Below, in pieces: positions 15,746-24,502 of a stretch of DNA of 64,000 nt. Where the stretch lies: assembly GCF_900117415.1 (NCBI RefSeq), contig NZ_FPEI01000003.1:310001-374000 (forward strand). The letters are read 5' to 3'. Numbering within the stretch: position 1 is the stretch's first letter; every line of letters starts with the position of its first letter. The translations under genes were made by a program, and so were the position numbers. The stretch is from Hyphomicrobium sp. CS1BSMeth3. Lineage in GTDB: Bacteria; Pseudomonadota; Alphaproteobacteria; Rhizobiales; Hyphomicrobiaceae. The notes under the pieces were generated by a model. It saw only the letters and a program-made list of their open reading frames with translations, made no database searches and had not been told where the DNA came from.

Positions 15746-16480
15746 ATGGCACGAGGGTGCAATTGCTGCGACGGCACGAAACTGAGCCGGCGGGACATCA
15801 TCGCCTTGGCTGCATCCGCCACGGCCATATCGGCAAGCGCGGTTGTCGGCATCAAGCCGGTGCAGGCGGCCACTCCCTCCGCCTCCGCACTCTCGCCCGA
15901 TCAGGCGCTCGCAGCCCTGAAAGCAGGAAACCAGAAGTACGTATCCGATCCGCAGGTCTGCACGATGAACCTCGCGCAGCGCCGCGGGGAGGTCTCAGCG
16001 CATCAAGAGCCATGGGCAACGGTCATCAGTTGCGCCGACAGCCGCGTGCCGCCCGAGCTGATCTTCGGCGGACTGGGCGTGGGCGAGCTCTTCGTCGCGC
16101 GCAATGCCGGCAATCTCGTCGATACGGCGACACTGGGAACGGTCGAATACGGCGCCGCCGTGCTCGGCTCGCCCATCATCGTGGTGCTGGGTCACGGGCG
16201 GTGCGGCGCAGTCGCAGCCGCGTGCAAGGTCGTGACTGAGAACGCGACATTCCCCGGTTCGATCGGTCCCATGATCGAGCCCATCATCCCGGCAGCCATC
16301 GCGGTTCGGGATAAGCCCGGTGATTTCATCGAGAACGCGATCCGGCAAAGCGCCATTCGGACGGCAGGCCGGCTCGAAGCCGCAAGCCCGATGCTCGCCG
16401 GCCTCGTCAAAGCCGGGAAGCTGAAGATCGTCGCCGCCCGCTATGATCTCGACGCAGGCTCCGTAGAGTTCCTCTCCTAG
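15746..16480 (+). CDS. Tat-exported beta-class carbonic anhydrase
   Basis: A 244-residue beta-carbonic anhydrase. Zinc ligands and active-site dyad are intact: C96, D98 and R100 in ISCADSRVPPE, H150 and C153 in GHGRCGAV. The N terminus carries a twin-arginine signal (LSRRDIIALAASATAISASA), so the enzyme should act in the periplasm, which is uncommon for this class. Before the arginines is an odd CNCC motif (C5-C8). Start at the ATG 15746; a TTG 15 bases upstream would add five residues. No operon partner; it follows the truncated haemoglobin gene after 219 bases without a clear gene. Confidence 0.9.
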   Translation: MARGCNCCDGTKLSRRDIIALAASATAISASAVVGIKPVQAATPSASALSPDQALAALKAGNQKYVSDPQVCTMNLAQRRGEVSAHQEPWATVISCADSRVPPELIFGGLGVGELFVARNAGNLVDTATLGTVEYGAAVLGSPIIVVLGHGRCGAVAAACKVVTENATFPGSIGPMIEPIIPAAIAVRDKPGDFIENAIRQSAIRTAGRLEAASPMLAGLVKAGKLKIVAARYDLDAGSVEFLS

Positions 16481-16808
16481 TCTTTCCTGATCTCGGCATC
16501 GCACCCGGCCGCGTTGAACGGCCAGGCTGGCGATGAACATCGAGCAATTCTGCGCGAGAGCGACCGCACGCCGCGCCTGATCGACGCCGGCGCATCCCCA
16601 TATGAAGACTGTGCGGCACAATTGGAGTGCCGAGCACGCCGCAGCACTGCAACTCTTTCACGTGCCGCGCGCTATGTGAGGTGCTGGCAGAAATGCACAG
16701 CTCACCGACCTGACCTTGGGCTTCGGCGAGGTCCTCCAGGATTGCCTCGCTTGATGCGACCAGGATCCGATCCGATTTCCCGCTCGCTTTCAAACGAGGA
16801 TCATCGCC
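16481..16808. other. Gene-free interval
   Basis: About 330 bases between the carbonic anhydrase and 3-hydroxybutyrate dehydrogenase genes. I see no convincing gene, terminator or repeat. It presumably holds the promoter of the downstream gene. Confidence 0.5.
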
Positions 16809-17591
16809 ATGTCTCGCTTCGATGGAAGAATTGCAGTCGTCACCGGCGCCGCCAGCGGCATCGGCAAGGAAATCGCGGAACGCTTTGCCGCTGAAGGCGC
16901 CACGCCTGTTATCGCCGACCTCAATCTGGCTTCTGCCAAGGCAACAGCCGAGGAGATCAAGGCCAAGAGCGGAGACGCCTTTGCCGTCGCCATGGACGTC
17001 ACCAACGAGGCTCAGGTCGAGAAGGGCGTGAGCGACATCATTGCCAAGTACGGCAAGATCGACATCCTCGTGAGCAATGCCGGCATTCAGATCGTCAAAC
17101 CGCTGGTCGATTTTCCCTTCGCTGACTGGAAGAAGCTCCTGTCCATCCACCTGGATGGCGCATTTCTCACGACGCGCGCGTGCCTCAAGCACATGTACGC
17201 CGCGAATTACGGCCGGGTCGTCTACATGGGCTCCGTGCACTCGAAGGAGGCTTCCAAGCTCAAGGCCCCCTATGTCACCGCCAAACATGGGCTGATCGGC
17301 CTGGCCAAGGTCCTCGCCAAAGAAGGTGCCGAGCACAACGTCACGGCCAATGTCGTCTGTCCGGGCTTCGTCCGCACGCCCCTCGTCGACAAGCAGATTC
17401 CCGAGCAGGCAAAAGAGCTCGGCATCTCGGAAGCGCAGGTCATCAAGGAGGTCATGCTGAAAGACACGGTCGATGGAGAGTTCACGACCACCGACGACGT
17501 GGCCGATGCCGTGCTGTTCTTCGCTGCAGCCCGCACGAACGTGATGACCGGCCAGTCGGTCGTCGTCAGCCACGGCTGGTTCATGCAGTAG
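16809..17591 (+). CDS. bdhA: 3-hydroxybutyrate dehydrogenase
   Basis: A 260-residue short-chain dehydrogenase that interconverts D-3-hydroxybutyrate and acetoacetate with NAD, the last step of polyhydroxybutyrate use. The cofactor motif is TGAASGIG (12-19) with Asp37 favouring NAD; catalytic S142, Y155 and K159 lie in [20 protein letters not shown]. The segments [13 protein letters not shown] and [20 protein letters not shown] are typical of this enzyme rather than of general members. Monocistronic as far as visible. Confidence 0.88.
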   Translation: MSRFDGRIAVVTGAASGIGKEIAERFAAEGATPVIADLNLASAKATAEEIKAKSGDAFAVAMDVTNEAQVEKGVSDIIAKYGKIDILVSNAGIQIVKPLVDFPFADWKKLLSIHLDGAFLTTRACLKHMYAANYGRVVYMGSVHSKEASKLKAPYVTAKHGLIGLAKVLAKEGAEHNVTANVVCPGFVRTPLVDKQIPEQAKELGISEAQVIKEVMLKDTVDGEFTTTDDVADAVLFFAAARTNVMTGQSVVVSHGWFMQ

Positions 17592-17976
17592 ACCTGCAAG
17601 CACCATACGGAAGGCGGCTCATGGCGAGCTGCAGCTCGCGAATAGCCCGGCCGAGCGGACGACAGCGGCGTAAGCCTCCGTGATCCCACATGTCGTCCGC
17701 CTGCAAGTGCGAGCCCGTAAAGCATTGCATTAATTAGTGAAATTTCGGCGCCGGATGCTGTGTCGCCAAAAATTGCGGCGGCGAGCAGCTCGGCCGGCCT
17801 CCTCCCCAAACAGCCATACCGACGGCCGTCCAGGCGCACCCGCGTTGGGCGGTGCCTTCCCGTTGCCGTCCAGCAACGCGCCGCTTTGAAAGTTGCAGAA
17901 GCGCACACTTCGCCTGCTACGGCATTCCCGCAAGCTGTTAACAATCTGTGAATAAATTGTGGGGGGAGTGAGTATC
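17592..17976. other. Gene-free interval upstream of the outer-membrane protein
   Basis: About 385 bases without a supportable gene. The last 230 bases are relatively AT-rich for this window and should contain the promoter of the outer-membrane protein gene. A run of G just before 17977 supplies its ribosome binding site. Confidence 0.5.
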
Positions 17977-18735
17977 GTGCGTAGTTGTTTGCGTTCTGTT
18001 GCCCTTGCGCTCGCCGTGCTTGGCGGCGTCGCCGTTTCGGCCCCTGCCAGCGCCGGAAGCAACCTGAGCGAGACGTCCCCGGGTGTTGCTGTCGACTGGT
18101 CGGGCCTCTATCTCGGCCTCCACGGCGGCTACGGGTGGACGCGCCAGGACACCGGCCTCGGCTCCGACCTCAAGGTCGACGGCTGGCTCGCCGGTGGCCA
18201 TGTCGGCCTCCAGAGGCAGTTCGACCGCTGGGTGATCGGCGTCGAAGCCTCGTTCACAGGCGGCACCATGGAAGGCAGCACGACTGTCGACACCGGCGTG
18301 ATCGGCCTGGCGAACATCAAGGCCAGCGTCAATGACATCCTCCTGCTCACGGGCCGTCTCGGCTACGCTTGGCAGGATCGGCTCTTCTATGTGAAGGGCG
18401 GCTATGCCTCGGCCGATTTCGACCTCAGGGTCGACACGATCGGAGGGAGCTACTCCAGCGGGTCGCGGCTGCACGGCTGGACGGCCGGCGTCGGTTTCGA
18501 GCGCAAGCTGACCCACAACGTGAGCATCGGCCTCGAGTACAACTACATCGACCTCGGCGCAAAGACCTTCAACTTCGGCGGCTCCACTCCCACTGCGCCG
18601 ACACTGACGGCGGTCGTCCCGCCGAAGGAATATTGCCCGCCGACGGCACGCCTCGACCCGGACGGCATTCACACCGTCATGGCGCGGCTTACCTTCTCGC
18701 TCGGGGACGAGCCCCAGCACATTCCTTACAAGTGA
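17977..18735 (+). CDS. Outer-membrane beta-barrel protein (Omp25/porin-like)
   Basis: A 252-residue small beta-barrel of the Omp25/Omp31-like type common in Rhizobiales. It has a signal peptide (VALALAVLGGVAVSAPASA), then SGLYLGLHGGYGW, alternating aromatic strands (GHVGLQRQFDRWVIGVEASF, LLTGRLGYAWQDRLFYVKGG, GWTAGVGFERKL, VSIGLEYNYIDLG) and a terminal VMARLTFSLG strand, although extra residues follow the last strand. I choose the GTG at 17977, nine bases after a GGGGGAG box, because the signal peptide begins there; GTGs at 17959 and 17968 are alternatives. A strong terminator follows. Confidence 0.82.
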   Translation: MRSCLRSVALALAVLGGVAVSAPASAGSNLSETSPGVAVDWSGLYLGLHGGYGWTRQDTGLGSDLKVDGWLAGGHVGLQRQFDRWVIGVEASFTGGTMEGSTTVDTGVIGLANIKASVNDILLLTGRLGYAWQDRLFYVKGGYASADFDLRVDTIGGSYSSGSRLHGWTAGVGFERKLTHNVSIGLEYNYIDLGAKTFNFGGSTPTAPTLTAVVPPKEYCPPTARLDPDGIHTVMARLTFSLGDEPQHIPYK

Positions 18736-18767
18736 TCTCGATCGCCGAGGCGTAGTCGACAAATGTG

Positions 18768-18801
18768 CCAGCGGCGCCCGAAGCGCCGCTGGCTTTGCTT
18801 T
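18768..18801 (+). terminator. Intrinsic terminator of the outer-membrane protein gene
   Basis: Perfect ten-base stem CCAGCGGCGC / GCGCCGCTGG around a CCGAA loop, followed by CTTTGCTTT. It lies 32 bases after the stop codon and just before the convergent DUF1236 gene. Confidence 0.8.
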
Positions 18802-18828
18802 CGCTGTGTCTACGTCAACGTCGAATGG

Positions 18829-19866
18829 TTATTTCTCGACGATCAGCGCGATCTCGTCGCTTGCAGGGTCGACGATTGCGATGTCGTCGTCATAGACGAA
18901 GTAGCGGTACTCCCTGAGATCGGGAACGCGCTCGACGACGACGCTCGGCAGAGGCAGAAGCTCGACACCTTGCGGCACGGCCATACCAATGCGGATGTCG
19001 CCGATACCGAGCCGGATGGCCGCGCCGCGATCAATATGATCGCGTACGAAGACGCGGTCCGCCTGGGCCAACGTCAGGCGACGATCCCGCATGCCCGCGG
19101 TCTGATTGCCGCTGCCGGAGACGACAGCAACGACAGCGAAAGTCGCCGGGTTTACGATGACGATCTCATCACGCACGTAGACGTAGCGGTAGCCGCGGTA
19201 CGCAGGCACGATCTCGACGATATCAGCGGGCAGCGGATGCAGCACCACGCTACGCGGCACACTGGCGCCGACTCGAATGTCGAAGTTGACGTTCGTTACG
19301 CGATTGCTCTCGACGCCGCTGCGCGTGAAGCGCTCGCGAACGGTCGTGCGCTGCTGCTCGGAAAGCTGCGTTACGCCACCCCGATCACGATCGGCCTGAC
19401 CCTGGCGTGTCCGGTCGCCGCGATCGCGCTGATCCTGACCAGTACGTGCGCGATCCTTGTCCTGGCCACGCTGTTCCTGACCGGTGCGCGCGCGATCCTT
19501 GTCCTGCCCGCGCTGCTCCTGGCCGGTACGTGCACGATCCCTATCCCGGCCACGCTGCTCCTGACCGGTGCGCGCGCGATCCCTGTCCTGGCTGCGCTGC
19601 TCCTGGCCCGTACGCTGGCGGTCCTGTGAACCCGGCTGACGTTCGGTCGGTTGCCCCGCCGAGCCGCCTTTCGGCTGCACGGTCTCACCGGATCCACCCT
19701 GGCGGCCCATGTCACCACCACCGCCGCTGTCCGGCCTCTTCTGCTCAGTCTGCGAGGGGCCAGCCGCGCCACCACCGCCAGGCCCGCCGGTCTGCGCGAA
19801 AGCGCCGCCGCCCATGGCGACAATGAGAGCGCACACAGACGCCGTGCGCAAAAGTTGATGCTTCAT
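18829..19866 (-). CDS. Exported repeat protein with two DUF1236 domains
   Basis: A 345-residue exported protein. A signal peptide (LLRTASVCALIVAMGGGAFA) is followed by a Gly/Pro-rich stretch, then four full and one partial copies of a 14-residue unit RTGQEQRGQDKDRA (85-147), and two DUF1236-like domains of about 70 residues, each with the IRVGASVPRSVVLHPLP / IRIGMAVPQGVELLPLP strand and an ending of the YVRDEIVIVNP type. DUF1236 proteins are Rhizobiales envelope proteins of unknown function. The start has an AAGGAG box. The middle is highly charged and probably disordered. Confidence 0.8.
   Translation of the reverse strand: MKHQLLRTASVCALIVAMGGGAFAQTGGPGGGGAAGPSQTEQKRPDSGGGGDMGRQGGSGETVQPKGGSAGQPTERQPGSQDRQRTGQEQRSQDRDRARTGQEQRGRDRDRARTGQEQRGQDKDRARTGQEQRGQDKDRARTGQDQRDRGDRTRQGQADRDRGGVTQLSEQQRTTVRERFTRSGVESNRVTNVNFDIRVGASVPRSVVLHPLPADIVEIVPAYRGYRYVYVRDEIVIVNPATFAVVAVVSGSGNQTAGMRDRRLTLAQADRVFVRDHIDRGAAIRLGIGDIRIGMAVPQGVELLPLPSVVVERVPDLREYRYFVYDDDIAIVDPASDEIALIVEK
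19426..19614. repeat. 42-bp tandem repeat inside the DUF1236 gene
   Basis: Four complete and one partial in-frame copies of a 42-base unit encoding RTGQEQRxxDxDRA. Copies differ by a few bases, mostly at the Gly/Ser, Gln/Arg and Arg/Lys positions. The unit is a multiple of three, so copy-number change would keep the frame. Confidence 0.85.
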
Positions 19867-20062
19867 GACGATCTCCTTTGCTCGTCTACTCGCGACTTCG
19901 TATCGACGACGAATGCCATGAGCGCTGGATAGTTCCGCGTTCGCGACGCATGGAGAAACTGCCTTCACGAACGTGAGGACGGACAAACGCAGTACCGACC
20001 TTCTGCACGCAATTGCTCGCGTGCGCGTGCGTGCTAACCTGCCGATATCCATGGAGGTGCAC

Positions 20063-20725
20063 GTGCCGAGATTCGACGATTTGAAAGAGCGCTGCCGTGA
20101 TGACTGGCAGGCCTACTGCCAGCATGAATTCATCCGCCAACTCGGCGCCGGCACGCTCGCGAAAGACGCCTTCCGCCACTATCTCGAGCAGGATTACCTA
20201 TTTCTCGTCCACTTCGCGCGTGCGTACGGTCTTGCCGTCTACAAGAGCCGCGACATCGCCGATCTGAGGCGCGCGCTCGCGAGCCTCAAGGCGATCGTCG
20301 ATGTCGAAATGGGCCTGCACATTCAGTACTGCGCAGGCTGGGGCATCAGCGAAGGCGATCTCATGGTGCTGCCCGAGGCGCGCGCGACCATGGCCTACAC
20401 GCGCTACGTCCTCGATGCGGGAAACCGCGGCGACCTACTCGATCTTCATGTGGCGCTTGCGCCTTGTCTGATCGGCTATGCCGAGATCGCGACGTGGCTC
20501 AATGCTCAGCCCTTCGTCATCCACGACGGCAATGCCTATGCCGGCTGGATCGCGATGTATGCGAGCGACGAATTTCAGGCTGCAGCCGCAGGTGAGAGAG
20601 CGTGGCTCGACGAGCATCTCGCCACCGTAACACCGAAGCGCTTCGACGAGCTCGCCACCACGTTCCGCGATGCAACGCGCCTCGAGATCGATTTCTGGCA
20701 GATGGGCTTGGACCGCCGCTTCTGA
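20063..20725 (+). CDS. tenA: TenA-family thiaminase II / aminopyrimidine aminohydrolase
   Basis: A 220-residue TenA protein, which salvages thiamin breakdown products by hydrolysing aminopyrimidines. From the GTG at 20063, preceded by GGAGGTG six bases away, the active-site residues fall at the Bacillus subtilis positions: D44 (EQDYLF), Y112, C135 (ALAPCLIGYAEI) and E208 near the terminus, and the protein begins PRFDDLKER as relatives do. An ATG at 20051 would add four residues. It is transcribed alone, without other thiamin genes, convergent with the phosphonoacetate-hydrolase-like gene. Confidence 0.88.
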   Translation: MPRFDDLKERCRDDWQAYCQHEFIRQLGAGTLAKDAFRHYLEQDYLFLVHFARAYGLAVYKSRDIADLRRALASLKAIVDVEMGLHIQYCAGWGISEGDLMVLPEARATMAYTRYVLDAGNRGDLLDLHVALAPCLIGYAEIATWLNAQPFVIHDGNAYAGWIAMYASDEFQAAAAGERAWLDEHLATVTPKRFDELATTFRDATRLEIDFWQMGLDRRF

Positions 20726-20757
20726 AGAACGCAACACGCGCGCAGCGGCCCCGAGCC

Positions 20758-21996
20758 CTACTCCAGCCGGTTCAACGCGACTTCGAAGGCGTCGAAATTG
20801 CGCAGCGGCACAGGCAAGGGTGTCGAAGCGCGACGATTGGCGATCATCGGCACGCGCTGCTCGGAAAGCCCGCCATGCGAGCGCAGTGGCTCGTCGAGGC
20901 CCGAAAGATCATGCCGCTCAGGTGAGGTGCCGAGCACCTTGTGCTTCTCCGAAAGCACCACGATGTCGCCGATGCGGTCGGGCGGGAGCGCGAACTGCTG
21001 GCAGGCAATGTCCTTGGCGCATGCCATCTCGATACCATCGACGTCCCACAGCCGGCTGAGCAGCTCGGGCACGGGCGTGCCGGACGGAACATGCACGGTC
21101 GCGAAGCCACCGAGCGCGCCGTGGTGAGCGACGTAAGGGTCGGTGATCGGCAGGATCACGCGCGCAACGTCCTTGCCGAGCCACTCATCGAACAGCGTCT
21201 GGAGATAGATGACGTCCGGCGAACCGTCCGGCAAATGCTTGTCGTTCATGCCGTGGTCGGCCGTGGCGAGGACTGTGCAGCCGAGGCGATCGAGGGTCGC
21301 GAGATAGTCGTCGATCATGCCGTAGAAGCTGTTCGCAATGGCCGTGCCCGGGCCAACCTTGTGCTGGATGTAGTCCGTCGTCGAGAGATACATGACATCG
21401 GGGCGGAAGCGCTCGACGAGCTTGACGCCAGAGGCGAACACGAACTCGGAGAGGTCCGCCGAGTAGACCTCCGGCACCGGCTTGCCGACAAGCTCGAGCA
21501 CGCCGTCGATGCCGTTCGCTGCGCGCGTTGCCTGATCGGCGCGCTCCGCGGAAAAGGCGACGGCGCGGCCCGTTGCGTAGTCGAGCCCGTTCGAGAGCAG
21601 CAGGCGCAGCTTGTCCTTGGCCGTCACCATGGCGACCTTCGCGCCTGCATTGTGGAAGGCGGCGAGGACGGTCGGCGCGCGCAGGAAAACGGGATCGTTC
21701 ATCATGACCTCGGCGCCGGCAGCCGGATCATAGAAGAAGTTGCCGCAGATACCGTGCACGGCCGGCGGGCGTCCCGTGATGATGGAAAGATTGTTCGGGT
21801 TGGTGAAGCTCGGGATCACGCTCTCGGCATGCGTGTGCAGGCCTTCGCGCATGAAGCGGGCAAACGTCGGCGCAACGCCCGCTTCGATGGCCGCCTCGAT
21901 GTAACCGGGCTCGGAGCCGTCGAGGCAGATGACGACGGTCGGCCGCTTGGGAAGGCGGTAGCTGCGTCCGTTGCAGGTTACTTCGGCCATGGTCAT
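20758..21996 (-). CDS. phnA: Phosphonoacetate hydrolase-like enzyme (PhnA family)
   Basis: A 412-residue alkaline-phosphatase-superfamily hydrolase resembling phosphonoacetate hydrolase, which cleaves phosphonoacetate to acetate and phosphate using two zinc ions. Visible features are D26 in ICLDGSEP, the nucleophile T65 in SFTNPNNLSIITG, HGICGNFFYD, STTDYIQHK, the second metal site ATADHGMNDKH, and SHGGLSEQRVPM near the end. No other phosphonate genes lie nearby; it ends an operon of CoA-type enzymes, so the natural substrate may differ. A second in-frame ATG at 21990 gives better spacing from the purine-rich box. Confidence 0.82.
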   Translation of the reverse strand: MTMAEVTCNGRSYRLPKRPTVVICLDGSEPGYIEAAIEAGVAPTFARFMREGLHTHAESVIPSFTNPNNLSIITGRPPAVHGICGNFFYDPAAGAEVMMNDPVFLRAPTVLAAFHNAGAKVAMVTAKDKLRLLLSNGLDYATGRAVAFSAERADQATRAANGIDGVLELVGKPVPEVYSADLSEFVFASGVKLVERFRPDVMYLSTTDYIQHKVGPGTAIANSFYGMIDDYLATLDRLGCTVLATADHGMNDKHLPDGSPDVIYLQTLFDEWLGKDVARVILPITDPYVAHHGALGGFATVHVPSGTPVPELLSRLWDVDGIEMACAKDIACQQFALPPDRIGDIVVLSEKHKVLGTSPERHDLSGLDEPLRSHGGLSEQRVPMIANRRASTPLPVPLRNFDAFEVALNRLE

Positions 21997-22007
21997 TCCG
22001 CCCTGGT

Positions 22008-22325
22008 TTACTGCGCCATTCTTGCTCGAAAAGCCGTCTCGAAGCGCTTGAGATTGTAGTTGTTCTTGCCCCAGTCGAAGATGACCGTGCGGAGTGCGCT
22101 GTGGCTCGACGCCTCGACGAGCGTCCGCCCGGCAGCGGCATCGCTCAGACGCACGGTCATGACTTCGCCGATGCTGCGCCAGTTGATCGGCGTGCGCGCT
22201 GTAACGATCAGGCCGTCGCGGCTGAAACGATAGCAGCGCATGTCGCTGAGCGCCTGCACCATGGGCATGAGCAGATCATCGGGCGTGCCCACGACCTCGA
22301 ATGAAATCTGCCGGCTGACCGCCAT
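22008..22325 (-). CDS. Unknown small protein
   Basis: A 105-residue protein between the PhnA-like and ketopantoate-reductase-like genes, 11 and 30 bases from each, hence probably in the same operon. It looks like a small alpha/beta fold: FEVVGTPDDLLMPMVQALSD, then YRFSRDGLIVTARTP, MTVRLSDAAAGRTLVEASSH and an ending IFDWGKNNYNLKRFETAF. The DWGKNNYNLKRF segment suggests a DUF-type envelope or lipid-related domain, but I cannot name it. No signal peptide. Confidence 0.6.
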   Translation of the reverse strand: MAVSRQISFEVVGTPDDLLMPMVQALSDMRCYRFSRDGLIVTARTPINWRSIGEVMTVRLSDAAAGRTLVEASSHSALRTVIFDWGKNNYNLKRFETAFRARMAQ

Positions 22326-22355
22326 CTTGCCCCCAATGCGCTGCCACCGAAGCGG

Positions 22356-23279
22356 TCACTTGAAGCCGGATTCCTTGGCCTTGAGCAGCGCCACGACGAC
22401 CGAATTCACCGGCGTCGCGATGCCGACCTTGGCGCCCTCGCGCGGGATCGCGCCATTGATGTTGTCGACCTCGGCGCGCCGCCCAGCCAGATGATCGAGC
22501 AACATCGACGGCCGCGCACCTGGAATCTTCTGGCCGAACTCGCGCACGTAGCGCACGGGATCATCGAAGTCGAGCGTGATGCCCTTGGCGCGCGCCACCT
22601 GATAGGCCTCGTGCGCGCAGGCCGCCGCAATACTCAAGGCGCTTGGGTTCGACTGCACCTCGCCGACGCGAAGGCCAGTCAGTGCGCATGGCCCGGAGTA
22701 CGTGCAGTTGCAGATGAGCTTCTCCCAGACCATCTTGTGGATGTCGTCGAAGGTCAGGACCTTGAAGCCGCCCTTGCGCCAGGCTTCCGCGACGGTCTCG
22801 AGGCGGGGCGTCATGCCGCCGTCCATCTCGCCCAAACGCAGGAACTCCATGCCATTGTGATGCGCGTGGCCGGGACCTTTCATCGAAGCGCCGAAGCCGC
22901 CGACCACACCGAGCATGATGCGCTTCGAGCCGACCACGTCGGCGACGATATCCGCACTGCCGAGACCATTCTGGATGGCGAGGATCGGTGCATCGGGCTT
23001 GCCGATCTGCAGTGCTGCCTTCGCCGCAGCGCCGACGCCGTCGTACTTCGTCGCGACGATGACGAGATCGGCATCCTTCACGTCGGCAGGGTTGGTCGTG
23101 GCGTTCATGCGCACCGTGCGATCGCCCGACGCGCCTTCGACGCGCAGGCCTTTCTCGCGGATGGCATCGACGTGCTCTTTCCACGTGTCGATGGCCCAGA
23201 CGTCGTGCTTGCCCTGGTCAGCGAGCAGCGCGGCATAGACCGAGCCCATGGCGCCGACGCCGATGATCGCGATTTTCAT
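22356..23279 (-). CDS. Ketopantoate reductase-family protein (PanE/ApbA)
   Basis: A 307-residue NADP-dependent 2-hydroxyacid dehydrogenase of the ketopantoate reductase family. The Rossmann motif GVGAMG lies at 7-12, IQNGLGSADIV is the substrate-loop Asn motif, and WEKLICNCTYSGPCALTGL contains the catalytic lysine. Typical PanE makes pantoate for CoA, but the position inside a catabolic operon with acyl-CoA enzymes suggests reduction of another 2-oxo acid, as many paralogues do. Length is normal for the family. Confidence 0.82.
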   Translation of the reverse strand: MKIAIIGVGAMGSVYAALLADQGKHDVWAIDTWKEHVDAIREKGLRVEGASGDRTVRMNATTNPADVKDADLVIVATKYDGVGAAAKAALQIGKPDAPILAIQNGLGSADIVADVVGSKRIMLGVVGGFGASMKGPGHAHHNGMEFLRLGEMDGGMTPRLETVAEAWRKGGFKVLTFDDIHKMVWEKLICNCTYSGPCALTGLRVGEVQSNPSALSIAAACAHEAYQVARAKGITLDFDDPVRYVREFGQKIPGARPSMLLDHLAGRRAEVDNINGAIPREGAKVGIATPVNSVVVALLKAKESGFK

Positions 23280-23303
23280 GGGTTGCTGTCCGCTTCCTGG
23301 ATG

Positions 23304-24485
23304 TCAGTAGCTGCGCGGCATGCCGAGGACGTTCTGGCCGACGAAGGCGAGAACCATGTTCGTGGAGATCGGCGCTGTCTGATAGAGGCGTGCCTCGCGC
23401 CACTTGCGCTCGATGCCGTACTCGCGGGCATAGCCGAAACCACCGAACGTCTGCAGGCAGGCTTCAGCCGCCTTCCACGCCGCGTCTGCCGCGAGCATCT
23501 TGCCGATGTTGGCTTCTTTGCCGCATTCGAGCCCGGCCTCGAACAGCGTCGTACCGCGGCGAACGACCAGCTCGGCTGCCATCAGCTCGGAATAGGCACG
23601 CGCGATCGGGAACTGCACGCCCTGGTTCTTCCCGATCGGATTGCCGAACACGACGCGCTCGTTGGCGTACTCCGTCGCGCGGCGGATGAAGAACTTCGCA
23701 TCACCCAGGCATTCCGACGAGATCAGCAGGCGCTCGGCGTTCATGCTGGAGAGGATGTAGCGGAAGCCCTTGCCCTCCTCGCCGATGAGCGCATCCGGCG
23801 GCACCTCGAGATTGTCGAAGAACACCTCGCAGGTGTTGTGATTGATCATGGCGTCGATCTTCTTGATCTCGACGCCGCGGCCCTTGGCCTCGCGCAGATC
23901 GACGAGGAAGACGGAAAGGCCGTCCGTGCGCCGCTTGACCTGATCGACGGGCGTCGTGCGCGCGAGCAGCAGCATGAGATCGGAGTGGAGCACGCGGCTC
24001 GTCCAGACCTTCTGGCCGTTCACGACGTACTTGTTGCCACGCTTCTCGGCGCGCGTCTTGAGCTGGGTCGTATCGGAGCCCGTAGTCGGCTCGGTCACGC
24101 CGAAGGCCTGGAGACGCAGCTTGCCCGAGGCGATTTCGGGGAGGTACTTGCGCTTCTGCTCTTCCGAGCCGTGCTTGAGCACGGTGCCCATGGTGTACAT
24201 CTGCGCGTGGCAGGCGGCGGCATTGCAGCCCATCTCGTGGATGGTTTCGAGCACCGCGCAGCCGGCCGAGAGCGGCAGACCCGAGCCGCCGTACTCCTCT
24301 GGAATGAGGCAGCCGAGGTAGCCGCCATCCGTGAGGGCCTGGACGAACTCGGTCGGGTACTCCGACGCGGCATCGAGCTTCATCCAGTATTCGTTCGGGA
24401 ACTGCTCGCAGATGGCGCGGACACCCTCGCGGATCTCCGCCCACTGCGGGTCGATCGGCATCATCAGCTCGTCGGAACTCGTCAT
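23304..24485 (-). CDS. Acyl-CoA dehydrogenase
   Basis: A 393-residue FAD-dependent acyl-CoA dehydrogenase. It has the family motifs AFGVTEPTTGSDTTQLKT, YVVNGQKVWTS, and the C-terminal LQTFGGFGYAREYGIERKWR. At the usual catalytic position (the YEGT motif) it reads LYQTAPIST, with no glutamate. Instead MNAERLLIS carries a glutamate at the place used by isovaleryl-CoA and long-chain enzymes. That suggests a branched or otherwise bulky acyl-CoA. It lies in an operon with an HMG-CoA-lyase-like enzyme (18 bases away) and an enoyl-CoA hydratase. Confidence 0.9.
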   Translation of the reverse strand: MTSSDELMMPIDPQWAEIREGVRAICEQFPNEYWMKLDAASEYPTEFVQALTDGGYLGCLIPEEYGGSGLPLSAGCAVLETIHEMGCNAAACHAQMYTMGTVLKHGSEEQKRKYLPEIASGKLRLQAFGVTEPTTGSDTTQLKTRAEKRGNKYVVNGQKVWTSRVLHSDLMLLLARTTPVDQVKRRTDGLSVFLVDLREAKGRGVEIKKIDAMINHNTCEVFFDNLEVPPDALIGEEGKGFRYILSSMNAERLLISSECLGDAKFFIRRATEYANERVVFGNPIGKNQGVQFPIARAYSELMAAELVVRRGTTLFEAGLECGKEANIGKMLAADAAWKAAEACLQTFGGFGYAREYGIERKWREARLYQTAPISTNMVLAFVGQNVLGMPRSY

Positions 24486-24502
24486 CGATACGTGCTTCCC
24501 TG

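Noticed and set aside
19426-19614. Possible CRISPR-like array
   Set aside because: The units are adjacent coding repeats with no spacers and keep the reading frame of the DUF1236 protein.
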